NCBI GenBank assembly: GCA_033816765.1
Contig: CM066292.1
Span: 434,001-498,000 of the forward strand
Length of the DNA: 64,000 bases
Direction: 5' to 3'
From: Nothopassalora personata
Lineage: Eukaryota > Ascomycota > Dothideomycetes > Mycosphaerellales > Mycosphaerellaceae
Shown here one piece after another: positions 24,530 through 33,996 of this stretch. How positions within the stretch are numbered: the stretch's first letter is position 1; each line of letters begins with the position of its first letter. The notes under the pieces were generated by a model, which saw nothing but the letters and a program-made list of their open reading frames with translations, was not told the DNA's origin and made no database searches. The translations under genes and the position numbers were made by a program.

Positions 24530-24554
24530 TTACAATCTACCGCTCATAAGCTGC
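24530..24554 (+). promoter_or_regulatory. Putative primer-binding site of Gypsy C (internal tRNA-Tyr type)
   Basis: The sequence directly after the LTR is TTACAATCTACCGCTC. It has no TGG, so it is not complementary to a tRNA 3' end. Its complement, GAGCGGTAGATTGTAA, reads as D-stem 3' strand, anticodon-stem 5' strand and the loop TTGTAA with anticodon GTA, that is a tRNA-Tyr 5' half. This is an inference from tRNA layout; no tRNA-Tyr gene is in the window to compare. Confidence 0.5.
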
Positions 24555-24666
24555 ACGCGTCCGCAAGGATCCGTACAGCGCGCTCAAACTAACAGCGCAT
24601 TGTCAGCTCGAGCAACGCGCTCTAGCACCAGACCCGAGTGGTAGCGATTGTCAACATCCCACCATC

Positions 24667-26712
24667 ATGGAAGGCGAACAAGCAGTTCCAAACCCTCCTC
24701 CTCCGCAGCGAGGCCGACGACAGTCTCGAGGCGAGGACGAGGAGCGACCCGACTTACCAAGAGACCGATCACCACGAGAGCGATCCTCTATGCCACCCAC
24801 CACGCGACTTCGGCGCCAACTCGACAGTGCTGACGACGCAGTTACACCGAAAGTAACAGGCAACTTCAATCTCGACGAGCCGACGCCAGGGCGCCCGCTC
24901 AAGCAGAAGGGAACTGTCGTCGCCGACACGCAAGAGACGATTGGCCGACAGTCAGAATCAGCATCGGCAGCACCGGCTCCGAAGCCAGCGAAGAAGTACC
25001 CTCTGACAGAGGAGCAGCGCGAAGAGTATGCGCAGAGGAACTCCACGGACCGCCTCACGTACAACAAGGACGAGGGAACCGTGGCTAGACAGACAGAGCA
25101 CTGCGACCTCGGCTGGGCAGTGCCACGCGACATTACCACCTACAAGAATGCCGAAGGTCACAGACTGCTACAGGCCCGGTACAAGGTCAACAACTTCAAG
25201 TTCGGCAACGCGAAGGACCTCAAGCTGGTCGTCAACCAGGGCAATGAGGAACACCCGGATGCCGGTGCCAAACGCTTCCTAGACGTACTCGACAACGTCA
25301 ACCTGATTATCGCCAGAAGCGAGGAGGCCGTTGAGGAACACGATGCGCTCATCAAGCAGCACGAAGATACTATCGCCCAACAGGACAAGACTATCACCCA
25401 GCAAGAGAAGGTGATCACGCGCTTGGAAAAGAAGGAAAAGACTTCAACAAAGATGATAGAAGAAGCCATCGACAAGTTCGCCGCGTACAAGACTGAGCTG
25501 GCGGCCCTTCGACAGGACAAGCAAGACCTAGAGCAGCGTCTCAAGGCCATGGAGGCAAAGGAAACAGAAGCTGACGACAGTGAGAAGGAGGGTGCAACAC
25601 TTGCACGACTAGGCAAGTACCTCCAGGATACCGACGGCGACGATTCCGACGTCGAGTCGGAAGCCAATCTCAGACGTCGGTACACCACCCACACCACGAA
25701 GGTCCCGCTGCGCAAGGCGGCCGGATCAGCTGGTGGTACACCAATGCCGAAGCCGCGGCCACGAGGCGTCTCCCCAGCAGGTTCCGGTATCAGCGCTATA
25801 CTCGGTCGGAAGCGCAGCTCACATGCTCAAGAACTCATCGACGACGATGATGATGCTCGGCCGACCTGTTCAGGCTCCGAAGCACGCGCCAGCGGCATCA
25901 AGGCGCCGGATGCATTCTCCGGCGAGGCAGGCAAGGAACAGAAGCCTTACCTCGAGTGGAAGCAGAAGATGAAGTACTACCTACGTATGGGTTGCAAGGG
26001 CTTCAGCGACGAAGACTTGAAAGCTACTGTCATCAACTGCACCACTGGATTCGCCTACAGTGTCCTCGAACCTATCGAGTCCACACTGGCTACGGCGGAT
26101 CACGTCTTCGAGGTGCTCGACGAGGCCTGCGGCGATAAGCATACGCGCACCACGAAGCGTGCAGAGTATCAGTACCTCAAGCAGGGTGACGGCGAGGTTT
26201 TCAGCAAGTTCTGGGCCAAGTTCGTGTCATATCTGCCATACATCTCACACGACAAGGATGACCCAGATGATTTGCCCGAGCAGATGCGGGCAAAGCTCAG
26301 CAAGGCTTACCGCGACTGCATCCGTGGCGAGCGTTTCAAGGATATCATGGCTATGAAGGACAAGCTCCACATGATCGAGGCTGACTTCCTTCACGATAAG
26401 GCAGGCGGCAGTAGCGGCGGAGGTCGTCGCCATGGCGGAACTGGTGGCGACGGCAACGACAAGTCACCTCTCCAGAAAGCCAATGATGCACTCAAGAACG
26501 GCTATGATTGGGACAAGGCCAAGGATGGCGGTCTCTCATCTTTCCGGCCCATTACCCAGAAGGAGTTCGACGACCGCACTAAGTGCTTTGCTTGCAAGAA
26601 GGAGGGATGCCGCAAGACCCTTCCAACATGCCCGTATGCACCATACAAGAAGGCCTCGCGTCGTCCGAACAACAGCACTCTCGACGTGCCTGGTGTTGAG
26701 GAAAAAGTCTAA
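24667..26712 (+). CDS. gag: Gag polyprotein of Gypsy C
   Basis: 681 residues, the first ATG after the 5' leader. Residues 1-110 are Pro/Arg/Glu-rich and disordered. Residues 215-300 form a strong coiled coil (Gln/Glu/Lys heptads), and 325-410 are acidic and Ser-rich. Residues 410-580 resemble the helical capsid domain of Ty3/Gypsy Gag. A Gly-rich linker (579-597) precedes a zinc-knuckle-like motif at Cys640, 643, 648 and 655 (C-x2-C-x4-C-x6-C), with Cys where classical knuckles have His. Its product should form the particle and bind the RNA. The stop TAA (26710-26712) follows an A5 run; pol is reached by a -1 shift just before it. It is about twice the usual Ty3 Gag length, because of the N-terminal extension. 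Confidence 0.92.
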   Translation: MEGEQAVPNPPPPQRGRRQSRGEDEERPDLPRDRSPRERSSMPPTTRLRRQLDSADDAVTPKVTGNFNLDEPTPGRPLKQKGTVVADTQETIGRQSESASAAPAPKPAKKYPLTEEQREEYAQRNSTDRLTYNKDEGTVARQTEHCDLGWAVPRDITTYKNAEGHRLLQARYKVNNFKFGNAKDLKLVVNQGNEEHPDAGAKRFLDVLDNVNLIIARSEEAVEEHDALIKQHEDTIAQQDKTITQQEKVITRLEKKEKTSTKMIEEAIDKFAAYKTELAALRQDKQDLEQRLKAMEAKETEADDSEKEGATLARLGKYLQDTDGDDSDVESEANLRRRYTTHTTKVPLRKAAGSAGGTPMPKPRPRGVSPAGSGISAILGRKRSSHAQELIDDDDDARPTCSGSEARASGIKAPDAFSGEAGKEQKPYLEWKQKMKYYLRMGCKGFSDEDLKATVINCTTGFAYSVLEPIESTLATADHVFEVLDEACGDKHTRTTKRAEYQYLKQGDGEVFSKFWAKFVSYLPYISHDKDDPDDLPEQMRAKLSKAYRDCIRGERFKDIMAMKDKLHMIEADFLHDKAGGSSGGGRRHGGTGGDGNDKSPLQKANDALKNGYDWDKAKDGGLSSFRPITQKEFDDRTKCFACKKEGCRKTLPTCPYAPYKKASRRPNNSTLDVPGVEEKV

Positions 26713-26741
26713 CCTCTGAGCGTACGCACAACACTCAGAGG
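26700..26741 (+). promoter_or_regulatory. -1 programmed frameshift signal at the gag-pol junction
   Basis: The pol frame is closed by TGA at 26697-26699, and gag ends with TAA at 26710-26712. Any shift must therefore happen in 26700-26709. That stretch is GGAAAAAGTC, so a Lys-tRNA on AAA (26704-26706) can re-pair on AAA (26703-26705). Immediately after the gag stop lies a perfect 8-bp hairpin, CCTCTGAG (26713-26720) and CTCAGAGG (26734-26741), with a 13-nt loop. An A-rich slip site, a short spacer and a stable stem are the standard parts of a -1 frameshift signal. The heptamer does not fit X-XXY-YYZ perfectly, so single-tRNA slippage is likely. Confidence 0.8.
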
Positions 26742-29700
26742 GCTGACATTCCCCAACGTGCAACGTCCGGTAAGGACCCTCCCGTAGATTCCAACCTCTA
26801 CGAGCATCTCGCCTATCCTCGCCTGCAGGCAACAGCATCAGTGTTTGTACCGTCGGCTCGTCCAGCTGCCGCTTCAACAGTGCAGCTGGGCGGACGACGG
26901 CAACCTATCGCCCTAACTGCTGACCTGCCAACGGTTTGTTCTCTCTCGGTTTCACCGCACATGAGCCTCCCACCCATATCGAAGCATGTCGTGCTTTGCG
27001 GCATGGTCGGAGGGCAGCTCGTACGCTGTATGCTCGACACAGGTTGTACCTCTCTCTTTGTCCATGAGAGGTTTGCGAAACTAAATCTACAGCGCAAGCG
27101 CCTGCCAGAAGCGCTGCCATATACTGGCTCGAAGGGCAGCACTGCGGGACTGATCACACAGATTGCCAGCATTCCAGACATCGACTTCAACGGCCAGCAC
27201 GACAGCTTCAATGCCTGGGTCGCTGATCTCGGGCAATACGACCTCATCCTCGGCATGCCATGGTTTGAGTCCAACCTTCCACACATCGACTTCGTCACGC
27301 GCACGCTTACCTTCGACAGCGGGATCTCCGCTCGCTGCGAGACCAAGTCCGATCCCAAACCTGGCACACCGCGTTTCGCCTCTGAGCCGGTGGTGGAAGG
27401 CCCTCTCGAAGACCTTCCAGACATCAACATCATAACTGTGGGAGAAGCGCAGTCTGCAGTGGACGAGGGCCAAGAAGCATACCTCGTCTGGGACTACGAT
27501 GACACGTCTGACACAGCAGCAGTGCTCGACGACGTCGGATTGCACATCTGCGCCATGAACCCAGATGACCTGGAGCGCTACATGAAGGGCAAAGAGGAGG
27601 TCGACGCTAAGCAGCTCTTGCCACCTGATTTCCACCAGCGCGTCCAGGCATTCAACCCCGAGCTTGCGAAGTCACTTCCGCCACACAGGGAGGGGGACCT
27701 TGCGATCGATTTCATCCCTGGTGCTAAGCTGCCTTTCGTTAAGCCCCGGCCGGCAGGACGAGATGAGCTGATTGTGACCAAAAAGCACATCACGGATCTC
27801 GCGTCCATCGGCTACGTTCGTCCATCGACATCACGGGTCGCATCACCGCTTCTCATTGTTAAGAAGCCTGGTGGTGGACTCCGGGTGTGCGTGGACTACC
27901 GAGCCATCAACGAGATCACCATCAAGAACAGGTATCCCATACCTCAGATACGTGAAACTCTAGCGCGCCTGTCCAAGGCCAAGATGTTCACTATCCTCGA
28001 TATCATTGCGGCATTCAACCAGCTCCGTATCAGAGCCGGTGACGAATGGAAGACTGCTTTCACTACGCGCTATGGAACATACGAGTACTTGGTCGTGCCT
28101 TTTGGGCTATGTAACGCACCAGCGGCTTTCCAAGCCTACATCAATTCCGCACTGCACGACTATCTCGATGATTTCTGCACGGCGTATTTGGACGACACTA
28201 TCGTGTACACAGAGCCGCCGGAGCAGGGAGGTTTCGACGCGCTTCGCAAGCTCCACGTCGAGCACGTCAACAAGGTCCTTGACAAGCTTATCGAAGCCCG
28301 CCTGCCCTGCGACATACTGAAGTGCCGTTTCTTCCAGACCGAAGTCAAGTTCTTAGGGATCATCATCACGGCGACCGGGCTGAAGATGGATCCCAAGAAA
28401 GTTCAAGCGATCCAAGAGTGGGCGACTCCAAGCAATGTTACTGACGTCCTAGCATTCCTAGGGTTGTGCAACTTCTATCGCAGATTCATCGCCGAATTCG
28501 CTACTATAGCATTCGCCCTTACATGCTTGACCCGTGGCGCCAACAGCAAGGACCCAAAGCACCGTCCGGTCTGGCGCTGGACTGCAGAGTGCCAGGAGGC
28601 TTTCGATGCTCTGAAGCTGGCTTTTACCAAGGCACCAGTACTTAAGCATTTCGATCCGGACCTCCCAAGCACTGTCGAATGCGACGCCTCTGACACGGTT
28701 ACAGCTGGAGTCCTGTCCCAGCCAGATCCAGACGACGGCTGGGCACTCAAACCAGTTGCTTTCTACTCTACAAAGATGATTCCAGCGGAATGCAATTACG
28801 AGATCTACGACAAGGAACTTATGGCAATCGTGCACGCATTCGAGGAATGGCGGCCCGAGCTTATGTCTTGCGATCCAGCTACACCAATCAAGGTGCTATC
28901 CGACCACCGCGGCTTGGAGTACTTTATGACTACCAAGCAGCTTAACAGACGTCAAGCCCGGTGGGCGGAGTTCCTGTCTGCTTTCAACTTCAAGATCACG
29001 TACAGACCTGGCAAAGACAACGTGAAGGCCGACTGCCTTACACGACGATCCCAGGACCAGGACAAGTCCGATGATCTGCGCAACCGCCGCCAAGTTCTGC
29101 TCAAGGAGGACAATCTCAGCGACGAGGTGCGTGCGACACTGCCGCAGGTCGCTTGTCTCGAGGTACCCGATCCAGCAGCAACAGCCAAGCGTCAGTACGA
29201 GCTCGCCATAGCTGCACTGGAAGTCCTAGACGGCGCCACTCCAGGCGATCCTTCCATTGAGGAACAGATCCAGCTTGCGTACGCCAAAGACGAGCTCGCT
29301 TGTGACATTCGCGAAGCAATCAAGAAGGATCTGCCCAAGCTGAAGGACGCACGCGTATCTATCACCGATTGCCGCATCGAACATGACACGATCTTCGTGC
29401 GCGACAAGGTGTATGTACCGGATTCTGAGGACTTGCGAGGCGAAGTCATGCGCCAGCACCACAACACTCTCCTCACCGGTCATCCAGGCCGCGAGAAGAC
29501 GTATGAACTGATCGCCCGCGAGTACTGGTGGCCGGGGATGTTCAAGGATGTTCGCAGGTACACAGATGCATGTCACGTCTGCACCCGCATACGCGCTTTC
29601 ACTCGAGCATATTCAGGAGGTTTGCGGCAGCTGCCAGTACCACAAGGAGCATACCGCGAAGTCACGATGGACTATGTGGTTGAGCTGCCAGCTAGCACAT

Positions 29701-30947
29701 CAGCCGAGGGCGTCACCTTCACCAACATCCTGACAGTCACGGAGCGACTCACCAAACGCAAACACTACATCGCAGTTAAGGACTTGACCGCCGAAACAGC
29801 GGCAGATGTCTGCCTGCGTTACATTATCAAGGACCAGGGACTTTTCGACGTCGTTTACAGCGATCGCGGGTCCCAGTGGGTCAGCGCATTCTGGAAACGC
29901 CTGTTGCTACTGATGCGCGTCGACCAGCGACTGTCTACTGCTTTCCACCCGCAAACAGATGGGCAGAGTGAAAGCACCAACAGGATTATGGAAATGTATC
30001 TCCGCGCATTCGTCAACTACGCGCAGGACGACTGGGTCCAGTTGCTTCCTATGGCCGAGTTCGCCGCCAACAACGTACGGTCTGACACTACAGGTGTGTC
30101 ACCGTTCTTCGCAACTCTGGGCCGCCATCCGCGCATGACTTTCACACCGCCATCGGAGCTCGCCAAGCATTCTGGACCTACCGCACAGCGCATTGACCAG
30201 CAAGCTGCCGATGACTTCGCCGCCAAACTTGAGCAACTTCATGACTACTGTGCGACTCAAATGCGTTGGGCGCAGGCTCGATATGACGACAGCGCGCTCA
30301 CTTCTCGACAAGCAGCACCGCGCTATCGCGTCGGCGACAAGGTTTGGCTCGACACGCGCAACATACTGACTCGCCGACCAAGCAAGAAACTCGACCACAA
30401 GAACAACGGCCCTTGGCCAGTCGAGAAGGTACTAGGCAACGACGCATACCGACTTACCCTGCCAGCCACTATGAAGATACACAACGTCTTCCACACCAGC
30501 CTCTTGCGCATCGCCGACTCGAACCCGTTTCCCAACCAACACGATACCGAGCCACCGCCAGTTATCGACGCCGAAGGTCAGCAACGTCACGAGGTGGAGG
30601 AGGTGATTAAGAGCAAGTGGACAGGCAGGGCGCACAAGGAGGTTCGCTACACATACCGATGGGTCGGCGGCGCCCACACCTCAGAGGTCTACAAAGTCAA
30701 CATCGGCGGACCCGATGACTTGATCGCAGACTTTCACCACAACAACCCTGATGCTGATGGCCCGCCGCCCGGATGGAAGCCGCCAGCGCTATGGATACCG
30801 AACGAGAAAGTTGGGTCAACCGCATTACCCGCGCACATGGCAGATGCTGGACAACCACCTGTCTCCGCACCGACACCGACCACAGAAACGCCGGTCCTCC
30901 GCCGTTCAGCGCGCACGCGAGGAGATACAGCTGTCTCGCCGAAGTGA
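26700..30947 (+). CDS. pol: Pol polyprotein of Gypsy C (PR-RT-RNase H-IN-chromodomain-like)
   Basis: The frame opens at 26700 and has no ATG before 26961; expression by -1 shift from gag is inferred. Residues below count from 26841 (1368 to the stop). Aspartic protease has D-T-G at 66-68. RT spans about 325-510, with V-D-Y-R (351-354), F-G-L-C-N-A-P (421-427) and Y-L-D-D (449-452). RNase H has D-A-S-D at 615-618 and S-D-H-R at 687-690. Integrase has the H...H...C911-x2-C914 zinc domain and catalytic residues D944, D1008 and E1044. Residues about 1250-1300 resemble a degenerate chromodomain (E-V-E-E-V-I...Y-R-W-V). All catalytic residues are present and there are no internal stops, so the protein is probably active. 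Confidence 0.95.
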   Translation, partial: GKSLTSERTHNTQRADIPQRATSGKDPPVDSNLYEHLAYPRLQATASVFVPSARPAAASTVQLGGRRQPIALTADLPTVCSLSVSPHMSLPPISKHVVLCGMVGGQLVRCMLDTGCTSLFVHERFAKLNLQRKRLPEALPYTGSKGSTAGLITQIASIPDIDFNGQHDSFNAWVADLGQYDLILGMPWFESNLPHIDFVTRTLTFDSGISARCETKSDPKPGTPRFASEPVVEGPLEDLPDINIITVGEAQSAVDEGQEAYLVWDYDDTSDTAAVLDDVGLHICAMNPDDLERYMKGKEEVDAKQLLPPDFHQRVQAFNPELAKSLPPHREGDLAIDFIPGAKLPFVKPRPAGRDELIVTKKHITDLASIGYVRPSTSRVASPLLIVKKPGGGLRVCVDYRAINEITIKNRYPIPQIRETLARLSKAKMFTILDIIAAFNQLRIRAGDEWKTAFTTRYGTYEYLVVPFGLCNAPAAFQAYINSALHDYLDDFCTAYLDDTIVYTEPPEQGGFDALRKLHVEHVNKVLDKLIEARLPCDILKCRFFQTEVKFLGIIITATGLKMDPKKVQAIQEWATPSNVTDVLAFLGLCNFYRRFIAEFATIAFALTCLTRGANSKDPKHRPVWRWTAECQEAFDALKLAFTKAPVLKHFDPDLPSTVECDASDTVTAGVLSQPDPDDGWALKPVAFYSTKMIPAECNYEIYDKELMAIVHAFEEWRPELMSCDPATPIKVLSDHRGLEYFMTTKQLNRRQARWAEFLSAFNFKITYRPGKDNVKADCLTRRSQDQDKSDDLRNRRQVLLKEDNLSDEVRATLPQVACLEVPDPAATAKRQYELAIAALEVLDGATPGDPSIEEQIQLAYAKDELACDIREAIKKDLPKLKDARVSITDCRIEHDTIFVRDKVYVPDSEDLRGEVMRQHHNTLLTGHPGREKTYELIAREYWWPGMFKDVRRYTDACHVCTRIRAFTRAYSGGLRQLPVPQGAYREVTMDYVVELPASTSAEGVTFTNILTVTERLTKRKHYIAVKDLTAETAADVCLRYIIKDQGLFDVVYSDRGSQWVSAFWKRLLLLMRVDQRLSTAFHPQTDGQSESTNRIMEMYLRAFVNYAQDDWVQLLPMAEFAANNVRSDTTGVSPFFATLGRHPRMTFTPPSELAKHSGPTAQRIDQQAADDFAAKLEQLHDYCATQMRWAQARYDDSALTSRQAAPRYRVGDKVWLDTRNILTRRPSKKLDHKNNGPWPVEKVLGNDAYRLTLPATMKIHNVFHTSLLRIADSNPFPNQHDTEPPPVIDAEGQQRHEVEEVIKSKWTGRAHKEVRYTYRWVGGAHTSEVYKVNIGGPDDLIADFHHNNPDADGPPPGWKPPALWIPNEKVGSTALPAHMADAGQPPVSAPTPTTETPVLRRSARTRGDTAVSPK

Positions 30948-31183
30948 TGAACTGCTCGGACACGGCCTTCAATGCGTGTGTAAGCACCGACTGTAGCCTC
31001 TCGCTGTTACAGCACGGCCTTACTGAAGCACGCACACTGAAGCACCGGTCCGCGGTATCTACACGCACCGCTCGAGCCGACCATGCTACACATCCCTTAC
31101 ACGCCAGACGAGGCCGCTGTCGCATTGGTTACATACTGTTTGATTTTCTTTTTACGCACGTCGCAGGCGCTCGTGGCCATTTT

Positions 31184-31193
31184 GGAGGGGGGG
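31184..31193 (+). promoter_or_regulatory. Polypurine tract of Gypsy C
   Basis: GGAGGGGGGG ends three bases before the 3' LTR (31197), preceded by TTTT. This is the normal position and composition of the plus-strand primer site. Confidence 0.85.
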
Positions 31194-31196
31194 TAC

Positions 31197-31382
31197 TGTC
31201 ACGGGGTGGCCTTGACCTTGGACCTTTCGCCGGCTTAACCGCGGACCTTCCGGATCGGGTTAGCGCGGTTTGGCACGAGATCGACCTTGCTTCTCTCTTC
31301 TCTCTCGTTCTTAGACTCTTCGTAGATTGTATTATTCACGACTTGACTCCTACACTCTCCGGATCTCATATCGCCCGTGTCA
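31197..31382 (+). repeat. 3' LTR of Gypsy C
   Basis: 186 bp, no difference from 24344-24529 found by eye. Identical LTRs mean a very recent insertion. Confidence 0.95.
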
Positions 31383-31449
31383 ATAGAGGTCTAAATACTA
31401 CTAACAGGAGAAGAGCAGACTGTGACCTCCTATGTGAGATAAGTAAGAG

Positions 31450-31696
31450 TGTTAAGATGTAGCATCTTAAGGGGAGCTAACAGTTAGGTTGTAATCTAAT
31501 AGCCTAAGGCATCTACGATAACTTAGCTTGTCGGAAGACAACTTCTCTCCCCTTTAGCTTAGATAGACATCTAACACAATCAACACATTGGTTCCTAATA
31601 TATTGCTGCATGCCCTATGGCTATTAGCTAGTTGAAGATTGATCTCTTACTCTACTCCGCTACCAACTACGTATCCTGTTAGGTCTTAACTTAACA
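31450..31696 (+). repeat. 3' LTR of the Copia element
   Basis: 247 bp, ends TTAACA, followed by the TSD AGTCG (31697-31701). It is slightly less mutated than its 5' partner. Confidence 0.92.
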
Positions 31697-31701
31697 AGTC
31701 G

Positions 31702-32806
31702 TATCGTTACTCTAGAGCTCTCTTATAGAGTTTATTATTAAGATTAATTATAACTTTAACTAGACCGCCTTAGTCTTTAATCTCCCTTCCGTCCCTTCTT
31801 AACTTATCCTTTACGTATTCATTTAGTCCTCTTTAATATATAACTTAAAGTACTTCGTTATCCTAATCCATAAGCTAGGTATACTCTTAGAATTTCGTAG
31901 CGTAGTCGGTAGTCGATGTTTTCTATATTAAGTACTAAAGAACGCGTACCGTAGAGGTAATTTTATACGAAATGCTAAAGATGCTTATTATTACTTTCTT
32001 AGGTATCCGTAAGATGGAAAAATTCCGCTTAAATTATCGTTACCTTAGCTATCTAGGAATGTTCTAAGGAATAGTTTAACCTAATACTATACTCGTCCTC
32101 GAAGGAAGGTAGTAGTAAAGATAGGCTTTAGGTTCTCCTCTATAGTATTAAATAAGAAGTATATGTCTATTTAAGTAGCCTAAGTATCGAACTAATCTTA
32201 CTCGCTATAGTAGAACTCTAGCTTACTAACCTTAATATTCTCGTTGCCTATATAAGTAGCTAGGGCTTTAATAGTATTATTAGAGGTTTAAGGTCGCCGG
32301 GCTCTACTTACTTTACTAGGGGCGGGTATTCCCTATTTACTCTATTAGTCTCCTATTATAGAGGGCGTTTAAAGCTATTAGGTTTAGTATAACCTAATAA
32401 TATTATAAGTTAAGAAGATAAGCTTAATTAGGTTTATTCTTGGGCTAATAAGAAGTTAAGGGAGAGTAATAAAGTAGTAGTTATCTTAGTCTTATAAAGA
32501 CTTAAGAAACAGTGTAGTAGAGGTTAGGTTTTAGTATATTCTAAATAGTAATATTAAATAGTAAGTTAAACGTATCGAAACTATAAGGGTCCTTATCGTT
32601 CCTAAATAGAAAGGAGATCCTTATACGTATGTTTAATAGTTATACCTAGATCCCTTAAGTTTATTTAAGAAGCGGCGTCGTTTATATCGAGGCCTATATA
32701 GTAGTTCGCCGTTGTACAATTATTAATTAAGATCGCTATATCATTTCTCTCGTAACTACTATTATACTAGGTTATTAGGTTCTAAGCCTTAGGATATTGC
32801 GTAATA
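31702..32806 (-). pseudogene. Copy A1 continued: gag and 5' LTR
   Basis: Minus-strand gag (31702-32375) of the element that starts at the left window edge, then its 5' LTR at about 32376-32806 (inner end TATTAGG, outer end CGTAATA). The gag section matches 41.1-41.7 kb in reverse. Heavily RIP-mutated. Copy A1 therefore spans at least 1-32806 in the present sequence, split by two large insertions. Confidence 0.8.
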
Positions 32807-33127
32807 TACATCTAGTACTAAAGATAGGTCTTTCTAGGAGCTTACCTTAATATAATCTAGGTAACACTACTTATAATATTACTAGATCTAAAATAGATAG
32901 TTACATTTATATTATAGACATTAGTAGTCTATTTTTCGAAGGTACTTATATATTAGCTAAATAGTAGCGGTTTTCCTAGTTCTAAAGCTAGCTATACCGC
33001 TATATTAATCTCTTATCCTTTATACTATATTTCTTCCATTTTATTACGTCGTACGGTATTATTACTATAAGTAGGGCTATATAGGCTAGTATCGACGCTA
33101 CTAAGTTAGTACTAACTAACGTAAATC
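32807..33127. other. Unassigned RIP-mutated flank
   Basis: TA-rich stretch outside the A1 LTR. I see no frame or motif that I can name. It may be the host of both A1 and the SINE copy that follows. Confidence 0.3.
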
Positions 33128-33141
33128 TAGGCGCCCTAAAC

Positions 33142-33982
33142 GTCGTCCTACGGAGAGCGTCTTTACGTGGCGGACAACGTAAGTACCTTTATTACGATAA
33201 AGAGAAAGTAAGACTCTCCCTCTTAAAAACTCCCTTTTAAAATATAGATAACTCTCGAAAAGCGACGACTGTTTTAGTACCTATAACACGACGACGACAA
33301 CCTTAGAAACACGATATAAAGAAGGAGAGAATAGAAGGGAGGAGAAGATAGGACGCGCCCAAATATCTATTAATAAAGACCTCGAAACCGCCTAAAAGAA
33401 GAGGGAACGCGGCGGACTCTCTCTTTAGATAACGATAACCGTTCGAAGTAGGTACTCTCGCTACGAGGCTACGAGAAACCGATATCCTCGTACCTACGTA
33501 CGAAGAAGGCGGTCGAAGACTTTCTATAGAGGGGACAAGCTATTCGAGATACTACCTCTCTCTCTCTCTCTTAAATTCTACGTTCGTATAATAGGGTCGT
33601 ACGGCGTAGTAACGTAAGAAACAGCTCTCGGTCGTAATCTTAAACGACCGTCCGTCCGGTCCCGTGCTCGCGCGGTCGCGCAACCGGTTAGTCGGTTAGT
33701 TACTCCCGAAACACGGGCGTAAAACTTATCTCGCCCGGGTTAAGGCGATAAATTATAACTCTGAAAACAAGATATAACTACCGGGGTACGCGACGTACTA
33801 CGCCGTAATATATTCAACTTACGCCTTAAATAGCGAGCCTCGCTTATAATTTTTAAGGAGTTTTTACGTCCGGGGTACGACGGGGCTTTTCTCCTTCTCT
33901 TAAATTTTAGTCTTATTCTCGAGACCTATATTACATAGTCTTAGACTTAAACAGCACGTTAATAACATAATCAATTAATTAA
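33142..33982 (+). mobile_element. SINE-like retroelement copy 4 (RIP-mutated, long subfamily)
   Basis: 841 bp with a 14-bp TSD, TAGGCGCCCTAA plus two bases with one mismatch (33128-33141, 33983-33996). It starts with GTCGTCC and ends with AATC-like repeats, and the last 330 bp match copy 1. The middle differs from copy 1 but is shared with copy 5, which defines a longer subfamily. The ribozyme fold persists: P2 is GGAGAG/CTCTCC instead of AGAGAG/CTCTCT, and P4 is CTTTAT/ATAAAG. However, the expected catalytic C is G (GTAAG) and P1 has one lost pair, so it should be inactive. Confidence 0.85.
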
Positions 33983-33996
33983 TAGGCGCCCTAATC

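Larger units (their letters stand above)
24344..31382 (+). mobile_element. Intact Ty3/Gypsy element C
   Basis: 7039 bp with 186-bp LTRs that read identically, TSD ATAGA (24339-24343, 31383-31387), TG...CA ends, full-length gag and pol and no sign of RIP. It is inserted in the RNase H end of the Copia element. Its base composition (CA/TG retained, GC-rich codons) stands out sharply from both flanks. It is the only element in the window likely to be able to move on its own. Confidence 0.96.
19039..31696 (+). mobile_element. Ty1/Copia element, RIP-affected, hosting Gypsy C
   Basis: LTRs 19039-19285 and 31450-31696 (247 bp each), TSD AGTCG (19034-19038, 31697-31701). Without the nested Gypsy C (24344-31382 plus one 5-bp duplication) the element is about 5.6 kb. 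Domain order gag, integrase, RT, RNase H is that of Copia. The LTRs differ mainly by CA/TA and TG/TA changes. RIP is milder than in family A: many CA and TG remain, yet Trp and Gln codons are mostly TAG. Confidence 0.92.

Noticed and set aside
24651..25715. Minus-strand frames of 162 and 185 codons under gag, and many similar ones under pol
   Set aside because: These are shadows of the intact GC-rich gag and pol genes.
30773..31462. 229-codon plus frame across the end of pol and the 3' LTR
   Set aside because: It overlaps the pol C-terminus, polypurine tract and LTR in another frame, with no domain.
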